DNA from: O2-02-FULL-42-9 sp038043025
GTDB taxonomy: Bacteria > Pseudomonadota > Gammaproteobacteria > UBA12402
DNA: 36,164 nucleotides
NCBI GenBank assembly: GCA_038043025.1
Contig: JBBTCW010000062.1
Span: forward strand, 1-36,164
Reading direction: 5' to 3'
Positions 15,954 through 23,657 of the stretch are shown here, piece by piece; the first letter of the stretch is position 1, and each line of letters starts with the position of its first letter. The position numbers were made by a program, and so were the translations under genes. Below the pieces are notes generated by a model. It was not told the origin of the DNA. It saw only the letters and a list, made by a program, of their open reading frames with translations, and ran no database searches.

Positions 15954-16945
15954 GTGAAACGACGCCTAACGGTTAATATGTTGTTGGGCTTGACAGCCCA
16001 ACCTACGTGCTGAGCTGAGGATAATGTGATATTTTTTTCTTTTAATAATTTTAAAATGGCGGGCAGTTGTTGTTGCGCAGCTTGAACGCCGGCATCATAC
16101 AGTTGGTGTTTGTCTTTTACATCAAACGCACCGGCTTGTCCCACGTGAGGTCGAATGGTAATGTTCGCTTCTTGGAGATTTTGTGCGGAGGCTTTTTCTC
16201 TTAAAATTAGTAATGAGCGTTCTAAAATACCGGTCGCGGTTGCGGGCATTTTTTGGGATAATTGCGGTGAAATATCGACTGCAATAATGACGCTAGGACG
16301 ATAGGGTTTGACGAGATTGACTGGAATCGAATCGCTGACGCCGCCGTCAACCAATACGTGTCCATATAAATGTACAGGTAAAAACACACCGGGAATGGCC
16401 GAAGACGCTTGTACCGCTGGCGCAATGGGACCATTTGAAATCACATAGGTCTTACCGGTGGTTAAATCGGTCGTTGCAACGATCAGTGGAATTTTTAATT
16501 GATTAAAGTCATGCGCCTTTAAATTTGTTAAGAGAAAACGTTGTAAATGATAACCGGTCATAATACCTTTTAAATTGAGGTTGCCAATGTCAGCCAGTTT
16601 CCAAAAATGCGTATAAAAAATTCGATTGTAGGTATCTGTTGGACTGGCAGTGTCGGCATACAGTGCGCCGATTAAGCTGCCGGCGCTTGTGCCTGCAATT
16701 AAATTAATGGGAACGCCAGCGTCATGTAGGACTTTTAAAACGCCGATATGTGCATAACCGCGTGCGCCGCCGCCACCTAATACGACGGCAACCTGCGGCT
16801 GATAGTTTAGTTTTAAAGGAGGTGGTGGCGCGGCTGGAATTTCGATATCAGGGCGCATGCCGGCGCAGCCAGCGAGCAGTAAGAGCATGCAGGAAAGTGT
16901 GAGAATTAATTTGAAAATTGAGTGTTTGTCATTTGGTTTTGGCAT
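15899..16945 (-). CDS. Patatin-like phospholipase lipoprotein with repeat-derived C-terminus
   Basis: A 348-residue protein with a lipoprotein signal (lipobox LLAGC, Cys27). The patatin domain has the oxyanion loop GGGGARGYAHIG (about 57-68), nucleophile Ser87 in GTSAG and catalytic Asp200 in DGG. It is RssA-like, a predicted envelope lipid acyl hydrolase. It starts one base after the purB stop and is probably co-transcribed with purB. From about residue 309 on (SSAQHVGWAVKPNNIL...) the sequence is translation of a CTGAGCTGAG repeat and a TTGGGCT palindrome, and then of the opposite strand of the AlkD gene. The original stop seems to have been lost at a repeat insertion. Confidence 0.9.
   Translation of the reverse strand: MPKPNDKHSIFKLILTLSCMLLLLAGCAGMRPDIEIPAAPPPPLKLNYQPQVAVVLGGGGARGYAHIGVLKVLHDAGVPINLIAGTSAGSLIGALYADTASPTDTYNRIFYTHFWKLADIGNLNLKGIMTGYHLQRFLLTNLKAHDFNQLKIPLIVATTDLTTGKTYVISNGPIAPAVQASSAIPGVFLPVHLYGHVLVDGGVSDSIPVNLVKPYRPSVIIAVDISPQLSQKMPATATGILERSLLILREKASAQNLQEANITIRPHVGQAGAFDVKDKHQLYDAGVQAAQQQLPAILKLLKEKNITLSSAQHVGWAVKPNNILTVRRRFTQLNKYFFRFTSGNRSTA
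15981..16020. repeat. Palindromic TTGGGCT repeat plus CTGAGCTGAGG copy in patatin 3' end
   Basis: A hairpin TTGGGCT-TGAC-AGCCCAA (15984-16001) is followed by CTACGTGC and then TGAGCTGAGG. 'GTAGGTTGGGCT...AGCCCAAC' palindromes are common dispersed repeats in gammaproteobacteria. It sits between the AlkD-like gene and the conserved part of the patatin gene and could act as a bidirectional terminator. Confidence 0.65.
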
Positions 16946-16946
16946 G

Positions 16947-18302
16947 TTATATCTTTTTGGCGAGTGTTTTTGCTTGACCGATATATTGCGCCGGCGTTAA
17001 TTGTTTAAATCGTTGTTTTTCTTCCAGTGGCAATTTGAGCGAATCGACCCACTGGTGTAATGCTGTTTTAGTTATCGATTTTCCGTGCGTGAGTTTTTTT
17101 AATTTTTCATACGCATTTTTAATACCGTGTCGGCGCATGAGTGTTTGCAATGCTTCCGCTAATAATTCCCAGTGATTTTCTAATTCGTCTTGCAAGTATT
17201 TTTTGTTGGGCTGCAGTGTTTTTAGGCCTTTTAATAATGATTGATCGGCGATGAGCGTGTGCGCGAATGCAACGCCCAAGTTGCGCATGACCGTCGAGTC
17301 ACTTAAATCGCGTTGAAAGCGTGACAGAGGCAATTTGTTGGCGAAAAATTCAAATAAAGCATTCGCTACGCCAAAGTTACCTTCTGCGTTTTCAAAATCA
17401 ATCGGATTGACTTTGTGTGGCATAGTGGAAGAGCCAATTTGGTTAACGTGTACTGTTTGTTTGAAATAACCCAACGAAATATATCCCCACATGTTGCGCG
17501 CAAAATCCGTGAATATGTTATTAATACGGATTAAACAGTGTGAAAGCTCAGCAATATAATCATGTGGCTCGATTTGAGTTGTGTAAGCGTTCCAGGCGAG
17601 ACCCAATTTTTCAACGAAGTGTTTATTGATTTTTTCCCAATTCATATCGGGATAAGCAAAGGCAGCCGCGCTGTAATTGCCGGTTGCGCCATTGAATTTG
17701 CCTTGAATTTTAATAAATTTTAACTGTTCATATTGCGTTTTTAAGCGTGCGGCAAAGTTTGCAAACTCTTTGCCCAGTGTCGTGGGCGTGGCCGGTTGAC
17801 CGTGGGTACGCGATAACATCGGTAAATCCGCATAGCGATGCGCAGCGGTTTGTAATTGTGAAATAATAATTTTGAGTTGCGGCAATAAATGGTTATTGCG
17901 CGTCTGTTTGATCATCAATGCGTAGGCGAGGTTATTGATATCATCGGAGGTGCAACCAAAGTGAATGAATTCTAACAAGGACAATAATGATTTTTTTTGT
18001 TTACATTTTTGTTTTAAAAAATATTCAACGGCTTTAACATCGTGTTTGGTTTGTTTTTCAATTTGTTGGATGGCGAGTGCATTTTTTTCAGAGAAAGTAT
18101 CGAGTGTGTGATTTAAAAATGCATTATCTGACGAGGATAGCGTCATTAATTTTTGTTGGGCTAAACATTGCAACCAGCGAACCTCGACCAGCAGCCTATG
18201 ATGGTGTAATCCGTATTCGCTCCAGATTGGCTGCAGTTCCGTGACTTTCTCCGCATATCGCCCATCAATTGGTGAAACGGCCATTATTTGATCGATTTTC
18301 AT
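16947..18302 (-). CDS. purB: Adenylosuccinate lyase
   Basis: A 451-residue protein, close to E. coli PurB (456). It catalyses two fumarate-releasing steps of purine synthesis: SAICAR to AICAR, and adenylosuccinate to AMP. The start MAVSPIDGRY is family-typical. The mobile signature loop GSSTMPHKVNPIDFENAEGN carries the catalytic Ser. THGQPATPTT supplies the conserved His, and HFGCTSDDINN is present. GAGGA lies about eight bases before the ATG. Only 35 bp separate it from the abiEii stop, so there is little room for a separate promoter. It is followed after one base by the patatin lipoprotein gene. Confidence 0.97.
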   Translation of the reverse strand: MKIDQIMAVSPIDGRYAEKVTELQPIWSEYGLHHHRLLVEVRWLQCLAQQKLMTLSSSDNAFLNHTLDTFSEKNALAIQQIEKQTKHDVKAVEYFLKQKCKQKKSLLSLLEFIHFGCTSDDINNLAYALMIKQTRNNHLLPQLKIIISQLQTAAHRYADLPMLSRTHGQPATPTTLGKEFANFAARLKTQYEQLKFIKIQGKFNGATGNYSAAAFAYPDMNWEKINKHFVEKLGLAWNAYTTQIEPHDYIAELSHCLIRINNIFTDFARNMWGYISLGYFKQTVHVNQIGSSTMPHKVNPIDFENAEGNFGVANALFEFFANKLPLSRFQRDLSDSTVMRNLGVAFAHTLIADQSLLKGLKTLQPNKKYLQDELENHWELLAEALQTLMRRHGIKNAYEKLKKLTHGKSITKTALHQWVDSLKLPLEEKQRFKQLTPAQYIGQAKTLAKKI

Positions 18303-18337
18303 TCGGGTTCCTCAGAGTTGTTTCCAGTAATCCAATC

Positions 18338-19249
18338 TTAAAATTCTAATACTGTTTTTAATTTTTCTAGTGCTAACCTGTGTTTATTTTTATCCATTTT
18401 TCTAATATTTAATAGTTTCCATTGAATTGCAGGAAATTGATTTAAGTTTTCAATCTCCATTAGTTGCCAATTGGGTTCGCCTTGTTTAAGAGAGAGTAGA
18501 AAATTTCGCTCATTGTCTGTGAGAATTTTATTGATGAGCGTTACCAATTGCTTGCGGATTGCTATTAGTTCATTGCAGCTTACATTCAGGTTGGTGATTC
18601 CTTCAAAATTACTTTGATAAGATGTGCGAATATCTATAAAAGCAGGAGATAGCAGCTCGCTCATGGGGCGACTGTGGCTGGCCAAGTAAGCCACAAATGC
18701 TTTGCGTATTTCTTTTGTTATACCTTCATTTTCTAACAATAATTTTATATCAAATAAATCGCGAGGATGTTGTCTGTCTAAAGCAGCACAAATTTTTCCA
18801 CCATACAAATCAGCGATAGATAATACTCGCATAGAAACAAAAGTATCAAATTCATTCTCTGCTTTTTTTACAAGCGTTTGTTCTTGTGCTGGATAAACCG
18901 AGCCTCGAATTAATTCATTGGGTTCAATTTTGACTTGAATGTTTTGCTGATTAACAAGCAGTTTTACCAATCTTTTTGTTTGTTTGGTATATTGGCGCGT
19001 TACTTTTAAATAGGGGAATCTTTTTTCTATATTTTGAGCAATTCTTTCCGTTGCCAGAGCTAATTGCTCTAATGCTAAATTTCTCGCATCAAATTTAATA
19101 TAGGTTAAATCAATATCGATCGAATATCGGGGTAAATCCCTAATAAAGAAATTGATTGCTGTTCCGCCTTTTAGTGCAAAACATGATTCTTCTGCAACAA
19201 CAGGTAGAAGCTGCAGCATTAATTTTGTTTGTTGATAATAGCTATTCAT
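18338..19249 (-). CDS. abiEii: AbiEii nucleotidyltransferase toxin (type IV toxin-antitoxin)
   Basis: A DUF1814-type nucleotidyltransferase of about 303 residues. Motif I is GGTAINFF (residues 28-35) and the metal-binding motif is RYSIDIDLTY (Asp45 and Asp47). A later IADLYGGKICAALDRQHPRDLFDI block is typical of AbiEii/AbiGii. These toxins inhibit growth by nucleotide transfer, with tRNA 3' ends as a known target in related systems. The ATG at 19249 (MNSYYQQTKL) matches the family N-terminus; an in-frame ATG lies at 19264. It overlaps the antitoxin gene by eight bases (ATGAATAG), giving tight coupling. All visible catalytic motifs are intact. Confidence 0.9.
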   Translation of the reverse strand: MNSYYQQTKLMLQLLPVVAEESCFALKGGTAINFFIRDLPRYSIDIDLTYIKFDARNLALEQLALATERIAQNIEKRFPYLKVTRQYTKQTKRLVKLLVNQQNIQVKIEPNELIRGSVYPAQEQTLVKKAENEFDTFVSMRVLSIADLYGGKICAALDRQHPRDLFDIKLLLENEGITKEIRKAFVAYLASHSRPMSELLSPAFIDIRTSYQSNFEGITNLNVSCNELIAIRKQLVTLINKILTDNERNFLLSLKQGEPNWQLMEIENLNQFPAIQWKLLNIRKMDKNKHRLALEKLKTVLEF

Positions 19250-20096
19250 TATTTTCAAATTCATCTTTAAATGTATTTACAAAATTTTTTGGTATTGAGA
19301 TTTGATATTTTGGTATATAATGCCCGCCACTACCGATAACTCTTTTCCCTTTACCTAAATTTATTGAGGATAGATCCATGTGTTTTAAACAGGGAAGATT
19401 ACAAAAATCAGCCAAAAATAAAAATAACCGTTTTACTTTGATTGATCTACATTGTTCAAGCAAAGCTCTTATTAAATTAGGACGCAAGGTCATTAAGCCT
19501 TCCATTAAATATTTTGCCTCGATTAAAGTTTGTTCTTTTGGGATTAGATATAACATTTCTAAAACTGCTCGCTCTATAGAAGAGATAACTATTTTATACT
19601 CTGAAGGATGCTTTTGTATTACACTACCTGTACTGATATGTTGTCCTATCGGTTGATTCGTTAGTCCTAAATTTTCATCATCAAACAACTTGAAAGCTAT
19701 ATATTTTACTTTTCTATTCCACTTATCCCCAGTATCTCCACCGATAAACCATTTTGGCAATTTTTCTCCTTGTTTTCCAAATAGCCATATCACTCCACCG
19801 CCGCCTAAGTGAAAAAAATGCTGTACACCAGAAAGTTCTAAAGCTGTTTTCCCTGCAACGTGAATGGATAAATTTAGTTGCGTTTGCAATAGAGCTAAAG
19901 CGCCAGTCCAATCAACAGTATCACCAGCTTGTTTGAACACACCAGAGCCTATTGTTTCAAGCCATCCAGATCGCACGTAGTAAGAGGCTAATTGCTGATA
20001 TATGCCTCTCTTTTTGAGTTCATGGAGGGACATAGCTGTGCCTGACGGCCATTTTTTTAGCAAAGAGTTTAATTTATGTCTGTTTAAACCAGTCAT
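19242..20096 (-). CDS. abiEi: AbiEi antitoxin and transcriptional repressor
   Basis: A 284-residue partner of AbiEii. The N-terminal winged helix (HELKKRGIYQQLASYYVRSGWLETIGSGVF) is the AbiEi DNA-binding domain. The TGALALLQTQL...HVAGKTALEL stretch and the C-terminal antitoxin domain fit the family. AbiEi proteins repress their own promoter by binding inverted repeats and neutralise AbiEii without stable binding. There is no strong Shine-Dalgarno before the ATG. A small dyad overlaps the start codon. The pair lies between a divergent ABC/GntR operon and purB, suggesting insertion of a defence cassette at this spot. Confidence 0.88.
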   Translation of the reverse strand: MTGLNRHKLNSLLKKWPSGTAMSLHELKKRGIYQQLASYYVRSGWLETIGSGVFKQAGDTVDWTGALALLQTQLNLSIHVAGKTALELSGVQHFFHLGGGGVIWLFGKQGEKLPKWFIGGDTGDKWNRKVKYIAFKLFDDENLGLTNQPIGQHISTGSVIQKHPSEYKIVISSIERAVLEMLYLIPKEQTLIEAKYLMEGLMTLRPNLIRALLEQCRSIKVKRLFLFLADFCNLPCLKHMDLSSINLGKGKRVIGSGGHYIPKYQISIPKNFVNTFKDEFENNE

Positions 20097-20114
20097 ACTT
20101 GTTAAAATAGTATA
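20095..20114 (-). promoter_or_regulatory. Dyad and -10 element at the abiE start
   Basis: ATACT (20095-20099) and AGTAT (20109-20113) form a 5-bp-arm dyad with a 9-nt spacer. On the minus strand the right arm is part of TATACT, a good -10 hexamer 12 bases before the ATG. This is a candidate AbiEi operator and a very short-leader promoter; the -35 is unclear. Confidence 0.35.
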
Positions 20115-20166
20115 AATTTAAACTGGAATCAAGAAAGAGATTAGATTTTTTATAATAAAAAAAGAT

Positions 20167-20195
20167 TTGCAATAGCTAATATTGTGGGTTATAGT
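20167..20195 (+). promoter_or_regulatory. Sigma70-type promoter of the ABC/GntR/GIN operon
   Basis: TTGCAA (20167-20172), a 17-base spacer and TATAGT (20190-20195). Transcription would start about 20202, inside the adjacent dyad. Confidence 0.6.
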
Positions 20196-20225
20196 CTGTA
20201 TCACATACATAGTACACCAATACAG
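20196..20225 (+). promoter_or_regulatory. Probable GntR operator
   Basis: TGTAT-CAC-ATACA (20197-20209) is a perfect inverted repeat right after the -10 element. A wider pair, CTGTAT (20196) and ATACAG (20220), brackets it. The position over the start point fits repression by the GntR protein encoded in the same operon. Confidence 0.5.
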
Positions 20226-20235
20226 AGAGGTTGAT

Positions 20236-21081
20236 ATGCTGACGATAAAAAATTTGAATTTTAGTTATGCCAAGCAGGAAGGGTTGTTTTCTGATCTTAG
20301 TCTGGATCTTTCGGCTGGAAATATTTATGGGTTGCTCGGCAAAAATGGAACGGGGAAGACGACATTGTTGAGACTTGTCTGTGGATTGTTATTTCCGCAT
20401 GAGGGTCGATGTGAAATTTTTGGATATCGACCGCAGGATCGATGTACAGCGTTTCTTTCAAGAGTTTATTTTATTCCAGAAGAATTTTATACGCCGGCGT
20501 TAACGCCGAGTGAATATGTGAAATTATATGCGCCATTTTATCGAAAATTTGATCGAGAGTTTTTTCAGCATTGTCTTAAAGAATTCGAATTGCCTCAAGC
20601 CAAACGACTGTCGACTTTATCGTATGGTCAAAAGAAGAAGTTTTTGATTGCGTTTGGAATGGCGACGCATTGTGATTTGTTGGTTTTAGATGAGCCAACG
20701 AATGGGCTGGATATTCCGAGCAAAAGTCAGTTTCGAAAGTTATTGGCAGCCGCTATTACAGACGATAAAACGTTTATTATATCGACACACCAAGTGCGCG
20801 ATGTTGAGAATTTGATTGATTCAGTGGTTGTTTTAGACCAAGGAAAAATTATATTTGATCACTCTATTAGTGGCGTGGCTCAGCATTTATCCTTTGAGGC
20901 ACAATCATCGCCACCACAGCCATCGGATGTGTTTTTTTCAGAAAAAACATTAAATGGTTATCGGGTGGTTAAAACTAATCGGGTAGGGGATGAGTCTCAA
21001 GTGGATTTAGAGATGTTGTTTAATGCGATTATTTCAGATGCGAAAGGCATCAACAAATTATTTGAAGGGGGTAGGAAATGA
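20236..21081 (+). CDS. ABC transporter ATP-binding protein (YtrB-like)
   Basis: A 281-residue ATPase. The ATG at 20236 is chosen because GAGG lies seven bases upstream and the fold begins there (MLTIKNLNFSY); an upstream in-frame ATG at 20182 overlaps the promoter. Walker A is GKNGTGKTT (residues 35-43), the signature is LSYGQKKK, Walker B is LLVLDEPTNGLD and the H-loop is STHQ. It lacks the signature's usual second Gly (LSYGQ), as in YtrB-type exporters. The first gene of a four-gene operon, it overlaps the permease by four bases (ATGA). Substrate unknown. Confidence 0.9.
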   Translation: MLTIKNLNFSYAKQEGLFSDLSLDLSAGNIYGLLGKNGTGKTTLLRLVCGLLFPHEGRCEIFGYRPQDRCTAFLSRVYFIPEEFYTPALTPSEYVKLYAPFYRKFDREFFQHCLKEFELPQAKRLSTLSYGQKKKFLIAFGMATHCDLLVLDEPTNGLDIPSKSQFRKLLAAAITDDKTFIISTHQVRDVENLIDSVVVLDQGKIIFDHSISGVAQHLSFEAQSSPPQPSDVFFSEKTLNGYRVVKTNRVGDESQVDLEMLFNAIISDAKGINKLFEGGRK

Positions 21082-21827
21082 GAGTTCAGCAATGCTTTAG
21101 TTTAAGACGTTTATCGTTATTGATAAAAAATGATATTATAATTAATCGTTCGATAATCATGATTGTTATAGCGGCTGCGGCTGGAGTTTTGCTGCTTTAT
21201 AATTTAATTAATCCACTGAGTATCATGCAAGTGGACACACATCCGGTGGCGTTTTTATGGTTTTTATTTTTAGGCGGTCTTTGGGTTACCAGTTTGTCAT
21301 CAAAGAATTTACATGAGGGGGAAATGAGCGCTTCTTATTTGATGTTGCCCTGTTCAACGTTGGAAAAGTTTTTATCTAAATTGTTCATCACATCGATGGG
21401 TTATGCCGTCGCAGTTTTAGTTTTTTATACGTTTTTTTACTGGATTATGGGTGGCATTTATTCGATTTGGGTTCATCATGTGTATCTGGTTTCTACGCCA
21501 TTATTATCGGCGACGTGGGACATCATTGGCATTTATATTATTCTGCAATCCTTATTTTTTCTGGGTAGTATTTACTTCAGACATCATTCGGTGATTAAAA
21601 CAGTTCTCGTGTTGAGTGTGTTAGGAATTTTATTGAGTTTGTTTGTGTTGATGGTATCAGCCGTGTTTTTTCATAGTTTATTTATACATGGAAATTTTTG
21701 GATTCCTGAATTAAGCACATCAACATCATTGTTTTATCATATCGTTAAATTTTTATTTTGGGTCGTATTGGCGCCGGTTTGTTGGGTGATTGGATATTTT
21801 AGATTTAAAGAAGTTGAGATCTGCTAA
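21078..21827 (+). CDS. ABC-2 type permease of the GntR-linked transporter
   Basis: A 249-residue, very hydrophobic protein with six predicted spans (starting near residues 23, 54, 100, 143, 170 and 215). After the second span it has LHEGEMSASYLMLPCSTLEKFLSKLF, the kind of cytoplasmic coupling segment that contacts the ATPase in small ABC-2 exporters. It begins inside the ATPase stop and its own stop overlaps the GntR start (TAATG). GGGGGTAGGA provides a ribosome binding site. Confidence 0.85.
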   Translation: MRVQQCFSLRRLSLLIKNDIIINRSIIMIVIAAAAGVLLLYNLINPLSIMQVDTHPVAFLWFLFLGGLWVTSLSSKNLHEGEMSASYLMLPCSTLEKFLSKLFITSMGYAVAVLVFYTFFYWIMGGIYSIWVHHVYLVSTPLLSATWDIIGIYIILQSLFFLGSIYFRHHSVIKTVLVLSVLGILLSLFVLMVSAVFFHSLFIHGNFWIPELSTSTSLFYHIVKFLFWVVLAPVCWVIGYFRFKEVEIC

Positions 21828-22207
21828 TGGAATTTATAGGGCAAAAAGCGATTTACTTGCAAATTGTAGATTATATTTGTGAGCAAATTTTGAAAAAAGA
21901 AAAACAGGAGGGTGATCGGATTGCGTCTATTCGCGAATTGGCGGTGAGTATTGAAGTGAATCCGAACACCGTGGTTCGTAGTTATGCGTATCTTGAAGAG
22001 CATCAGATTATCGTGAAACAGAGAGGAGTTGGCTATTTTATTGCGGAGGGAGCTTATCATCGGACGGTAAAGTTAAAAAAAGATTATTTTTTAAAGCAAG
22101 AGCTTCCCGAGGTTTTTAAGACGATGTCTCTTCTGAACGTTGAGTTACAAGAGTTACAAACATTATATATGAGTTATCATAAAGGGGGGCAAGATGAAAA
22201 CAAGTAA
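21827..22207 (+). CDS. GntR-family regulator, YtrA subfamily
   Basis: A 126-residue repressor. It has the winged helix GDRIASIRELAVSIEVNPNTVVRSYAYLEEHQII (about 30-63), then the wing QRGVGYFIAEGA, and a short helical C-terminal dimerisation tail instead of a ligand domain. That size and layout define the YtrA subfamily, which controls adjacent ABC exporter genes, often in response to cell-envelope stress. Here it is the third gene of the operon it most likely regulates. Its gene overlaps both neighbours. Confidence 0.92.
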   Translation: MEFIGQKAIYLQIVDYICEQILKKEKQEGDRIASIRELAVSIEVNPNTVVRSYAYLEEHQIIVKQRGVGYFIAEGAYHRTVKLKKDYFLKQELPEVFKTMSLLNVELQELQTLYMSYHKGGQDENK

Positions 22208-22925
22208 CAAAATTTTGATATTTTCACTCGGGGGTGTTTTGGCATTAGTTATTATATTGGCTTTTGTGTTTCGTATGAACGCAGAGAGGTTATCTATTAT
22301 ATCGGGTGATTTTGGAGAGTATTCAAAAACGCTTGTCGTCACGAATGCTGGTGAGAATGTGCAAAGAACATATCCATTGCGGCCGTTTAAAAGTATGAAC
22401 ATAGGGGGAAAATATGATGTTGTAATTAAGCGCGGCAATCAGCAAAAGGTGGTGGTCACGACAGACCTTAATGTTTTTCCTGTTTTACGTGTTTATGTTT
22501 CAGGGACTGAGTTGAACATTAAAACGAAAGAGGGCGTATCACTCGAGGGAAATCAACCCATTAAAGTATTGATTGTTGCTCCTGATCTTCATGACATGTC
22601 GCTGGGCGGCTCTGTTTCGTTGAAAGTTTCAGATATTGAGAGTCAGCAATTTACACTTAATATCGGTGGAAAAAGTGATTGTGTCTTATCTGGAAAAACA
22701 GACTATTTTGAAGTTAATCTGGGAGGTTTAGGTCATATTAATGCTGAAAATTTAATTGCAAATAGGGTCGCTATTAATTTTGCCGGCACAGGAGATATCC
22801 GTGTGCATGCAAACAAATCTCTGGAAATAAATGGATTGGGGAGTGGATCTATTCAATATGATGGTAATCCTACATCCATCCAGAATAATGTGTTGGGTAA
22901 AATTAGCATTCATCCAATACAGTAA
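22194..22925 (+). CDS. GIN-domain (DUF2807) envelope protein
   Basis: A 243-residue protein with an N-terminal signal or anchor (KILIFSLGGVLALVIILAFVF) and a repetitive beta-rich body. FKSMNIGGKYDVVIKRGNQQKVVVTTDLNVFP is the family entry motif. Rungs such as MSLGGSVSLKV, LNIGGKSDCVLSG, VNLGGLGHINAENL and INFAGTGDIRV build a beta-helix. GIN-domain proteins are exported and of unknown function; they are frequent in Bacteroidota, often with GntR and ABC genes. A GGGGGG stretch precedes the ATG, which lies 14 bases inside the gntR gene. It is the last gene of the operon. Confidence 0.85.
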   Translation: MKTSNKILIFSLGGVLALVIILAFVFRMNAERLSIISGDFGEYSKTLVVTNAGENVQRTYPLRPFKSMNIGGKYDVVIKRGNQQKVVVTTDLNVFPVLRVYVSGTELNIKTKEGVSLEGNQPIKVLIVAPDLHDMSLGGSVSLKVSDIESQQFTLNIGGKSDCVLSGKTDYFEVNLGGLGHINAENLIANRVAINFAGTGDIRVHANKSLEINGLGSGSIQYDGNPTSIQNNVLGKISIHPIQ

Positions 22926-23012
22926 AAATTCAGTATTTTGTACGGATTCGTAAGTGATATTTTTATTTTATACTGCGTACTTCTTTACTTCCACATTTAA
23001 TTATTAACGTTT

Positions 23013-23104
23013 TTGGCGCTTATTTTGCGTTGGTCCCTCTGTGATCCGAGTGGTTCTCGGATATGGTTAAACAGGGAGGTTTTAAGTAAGCGCCAATTTT
23101 TTTT
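23013..23104 (+). ncRNA. Structured RNA ending in a U-tract: leader/attenuator, terminator or small RNA
   Basis: The outer stem is TTGGCGCTTA (23013-23022) with TAAGCGCCAA (23087-23096). Inside it, TCCCT..GT (23034-23042) pairs with ACAGGGA (23071-23077), enclosing a third stem, ATCCGAG-TGGTT-CTCGGAT (23044-23062). Eight T follow directly (23097-23104), and then the AGGAG of the next gene. A TATACT (22969-22974) could be a promoter -10. It may terminate the GIN operon, be a free small RNA, or regulate the secreted-protein gene as an attenuator. I could not match it to a riboswitch class. Confidence 0.6.
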
Positions 23105-23115
23105 AGGAGTATCTT

Positions 23116-23541
23116 ATGAAAATGGTAGCGGGTATTTTATTAGGCATGAGTTTTATGAGCGTCTTGCATGCTGAGCAAGTTCATATCTTTTGTCCACAGA
23201 TGAGGGACATTCGATTTAATCTTTACCATCCAGTCAGTGGTTGGAGTAAATACGAGGCGGTTGCGTTTCCAAAAATTGTCAATAGCGATGCGCCTAATTT
23301 TGCAATGACAACGTTGCTTGATAGTAATTTACCACCGACGGAAATGTATGGTGCATCTTATATTCATGATGGTACATTTATCTGTAATTACTTTGGCAAA
23401 ACAGACACCGCACGCAGCGCGTTTCCATTAGTGTACGGCGATGTGCGTCCGGAATTTCCGAAGGGTTGTTATTTTATTCATGGTGATCGCTCCGAGTGTA
23501 ACGGTGATATAGAGCACTGTGAGTTGGTGTGTGAGCGGTAA
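23116..23541 (+). CDS. Small secreted cysteine-rich protein, unknown function
   Basis: A 141-residue protein with a clear Sec signal peptide (MKMVAGILLGMSFMSVLHA, cleavage likely before EQVH) and six cysteines in the mature part. The cysteines lie in FCPQM, FICNY, GCYF, SECNG, EHCE and LVCER, an even number that suits periplasmic or extracellular disulphides. I recognise no family. AGGAG is six bases before the ATG and lies immediately after the T-run of a branched RNA structure. Its expression may therefore depend on transcription passing that structure. Confidence 0.75.
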   Translation: MKMVAGILLGMSFMSVLHAEQVHIFCPQMRDIRFNLYHPVSGWSKYEAVAFPKIVNSDAPNFAMTTLLDSNLPPTEMYGASYIHDGTFICNYFGKTDTARSAFPLVYGDVRPEFPKGCYFIHGDRSECNGDIEHCELVCER

Positions 23542-23657
23542 TTTAGATAACGGACAAGCCAAACCTATTAAACAACATTATAAAAGAAACTTGTTTGCGT
23601 ATATTTTTTTTGAGACAATGAGGCCATATTGGATCATTCGGACAGAGGAAATGAGTT

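Noticed and set aside
23013..23104. tRNA or known riboswitch
   Set aside because: No T-arm or anticodon arm pattern, no CCA-type end, and no consensus of the TPP, cobalamin, glycine, SAM or c-di-GMP riboswitches that I could recognise.
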